The notes under the pieces were generated by a model. That model was given only the letters and a program-made list of their open reading frames with translations. It searched no databases and was not told the DNA's origin. This document shows, in pieces, positions 40,544 to 42,099 of a DNA stretch of 42,099 nucleotides. The DNA is from an uncultured SAR116 cluster alpha proteobacterium (lineage in GTDB: Bacteria > Pseudomonadota > Alphaproteobacteria > Puniceispirillales > Marisalimonadaceae): the NCBI GenBank assembly GCA_902514865.1, contig CABXSI010000003.1:1-42099 (forward strand), read 5' to 3'. A program made the translations under genes and the position numbers. Numbering within the stretch: position 1 is the stretch's first letter; each line of letters begins with the position of its first letter.

Positions 40544-41440
40544 TTAAAATTTATTTTCAAGCATTTTAGAACAACGAACTCTATTAATACTATAATCTTT
40601 TTTTCTCCCGTACCAGATAAAATATTCATCTTTAAAGTAATGAGAAATTGGTATAATATTTTTATTATCCTCAAATATGCCAAAACATGTTGAACCACTT
40701 CCCGACATACCATAAGCAACTACATTTGGAATACTTTTTAAGATAGATAAAATAGTTTGTATTTGAGGAGCTAAACAAATAGCAGAAGCAAGTAGAGAAT
40801 TATAAATACATACATTTCCTAAAAAACTTTTGCTTTCGTTGGATATATAGGATGAAAAACAACTAAAATGTGAAAAAACTTCTTTAGTGGATAAATGAAT
40901 ATTAGGATTTACTAATAAATAATAATAATTATTTGAAATCTTATTTCTTTTAACTTTATTCCCATAACCACTTATTTTTAAACTTTTGCTTTCCAAACAT
41001 GCAGGTACATCTGACCCAAGTTTGTTTGCAATTTGATAAAGATTAGAAATTGATATTTTGTTTGTATTTTTTTCTTTATTATACAATTTTCTTAATAATA
41101 TCAATGTAGCTGCCGCATCTGCTGAACCACCACCAAGTCCTGCGCCAATTGGTATATATTTATCTAAATAGATTTGAAATTTTTTGTTCCAACCCGTTAG
41201 GTTTCTGAAAGCATTTAATGATTCTAAAATTAGATTATATTTATTATCAATTATCAGTGTTTTTTTATCATAGTTTTGATAAAAAATATCAGTTTCACTG
41301 AACTTAAAAAATATTTTATCTGATAACTCTAAAAAACAAACATCGCTATCCAATAAATGTAAACCACTTTTAGTTTTACCCCTTACAAATAAATTTAGAT
41401 TAAGTTTAGCTGGGGCAATTATTGAATAACAATTATTCAT
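40544..41440 (-). CDS. ispE: 4-diphosphocytidyl-2-C-methyl-D-erythritol kinase
   Basis: APAKLNLNLFVRGKTKSGLHLLDS; IPIGAGLGGGSADAAATL; YGMSGSGSTCFG. Confidence 0.95.
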   Translation of the reverse strand: MNNCYSIIAPAKLNLNLFVRGKTKSGLHLLDSDVCFLELSDKIFFKFSETDIFYQNYDKKTLIIDNKYNLILESLNAFRNLTGWNKKFQIYLDKYIPIGAGLGGGSADAAATLILLRKLYNKEKNTNKISISNLYQIANKLGSDVPACLESKSLKISGYGNKVKRNKISNNYYYLLVNPNIHLSTKEVFSHFSCFSSYISNESKSFLGNVCIYNSLLASAICLAPQIQTILSILKSIPNVVAYGMSGSGSTCFGIFEDNKNIIPISHYFKDEYFIWYGRKKDYSINRVRCSKMLENKF

Positions 41441-42099
41441 ATTTTTTAATTTTTTCTTGGATACTTTTAATTATATATTTATTTTTTTCATACTTTATAG
41501 CCTTTTTCCACTCAAATATTGCCTCTTTTTTTCTACCTAACATTAGATAGCAATCACCAAGATGGTCTAAAATCTCTGAGCTTTTTGGGAGAATGGCAAT
41601 TGACTTTTCAAGATAAAAGACAGCTTTGTTATAATCTTTTCTTTTAAACTCCACCCAACCTATAGTATCAAGAAAATAGCCATTTTTTGGATCTAAACTT
41701 AAAGCTTTTTTTATTAAATTTAGAGCAAAATCTAAATCTTGATTTTTTAAAGCTAATTTATAAGATAAATAATTTAAAGTATGTGCATCCTTAGGGTTCC
41801 TTTTTAGCAAATCTAAAAACAAAATTTTAGCCTCTTTCCATTTACCAACTTTATCCAAATTTGAAGCATATAAGAAAAGGTCTTGATCATTTTCTCCATA
41901 TATCCGTATTATTTTCTGATATATTTTTATGGATTTAAAATACTCTTTTTTTAACTTGTAGTAATTTGCCAACTTGTATAAGAGAATTTTATTGTTTGGC
42001 CATTTTTTATTAAATTTAAATAATAATTCTTTATAATAACTCTCTTTATTTAGAGATTTTATAATTGATAGTTTTTTTAAATTACTAGGTAAGAGAAAA
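41433..42099 (-). CDS. TPR-repeat protein, 5' truncated by window edge
   Basis: Tandem TPR units; 41972 is a TTG inside an open frame that continues to the window end. Confidence 0.85.
   Translation of the reverse strand, partial: FLLPSNLKKLSIIKSLNKESYYKELLFKFNKKWPNNKILLYKLANYYKLKKEYFKSIKIYQKIIRIYGENDQDLFLYASNLDKVGKWKEAKILFLDLLKRNPKDAHTLNYLSYKLALKNQDLDFALNLIKKALSLDPKNGYFLDTIGWVEFKRKDYNKAVFYLEKSIAILPKSSEILDHLGDCYLMLGRKKEAIFEWKKAIKYEKNKYIIKSIQEKIKKYE

Noticed and set aside
1-42099. CRISPR arrays, transposases, phage genes, toxin-antitoxin or defence islands
   Set aside because: None seen; no regular spaced repeats, integrase/transposase-like proteins or defence domains among the ORFs.

Overview
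A 42.1 kb gene-dense, AT-rich chromosomal window from what gene content and order suggest is a streamlined alphaproteobacterium (lineage is inference). It is almost entirely core genome: maeB, pfkB-type kinase, dapB, dnaJ/dnaK/grpE, rph/rdgB/hemW, an LppC/LpoA-like lipoprotein, rsmI, BON lipoprotein, gshB, the his cluster (hisB-hisH-GNAT-hisA-hisF-hisE-HIT), smr, Tim44-like, secB, dnaQ, coaE, hemE, a disrupted hemJ, rho, mnmE, mnmG, rsmG, parA, parB, holA, lptE, leuS, DUF3576, a porin, a YggS-type protein, ribA, an OmpR-type regulator, a JmjC/cupin-4 protein, tRNA-Gln(TTG), ispE and a truncated TPR protein. I saw no CRISPR array, phage, transposon or classical defence system. The strongest signals are: (1) a likely chromosome origin in the coaE/hemE intergenic region, with two perfect inverted DnaA boxes and an AT-rich stretch at the point where gene orientation diverges; (2) two perfect 16-bp parS sites, one after rho and one inside rsmG; (3) a recognisable hemJ interrupted by TGA at the expected Trp and by an apparent 1-nt deletion in a T-run; (4) an OmpR-family regulator whose receiver lacks the phosphoacceptor Asp; (5) a 13-bp-arm perfect inverted repeat inside leuS; (6) several dyads in the porin/yggS intergenic region; (7) a sigma32-like promoter before dnaK; (8) seven convergent gene pairs that overlap or abut.
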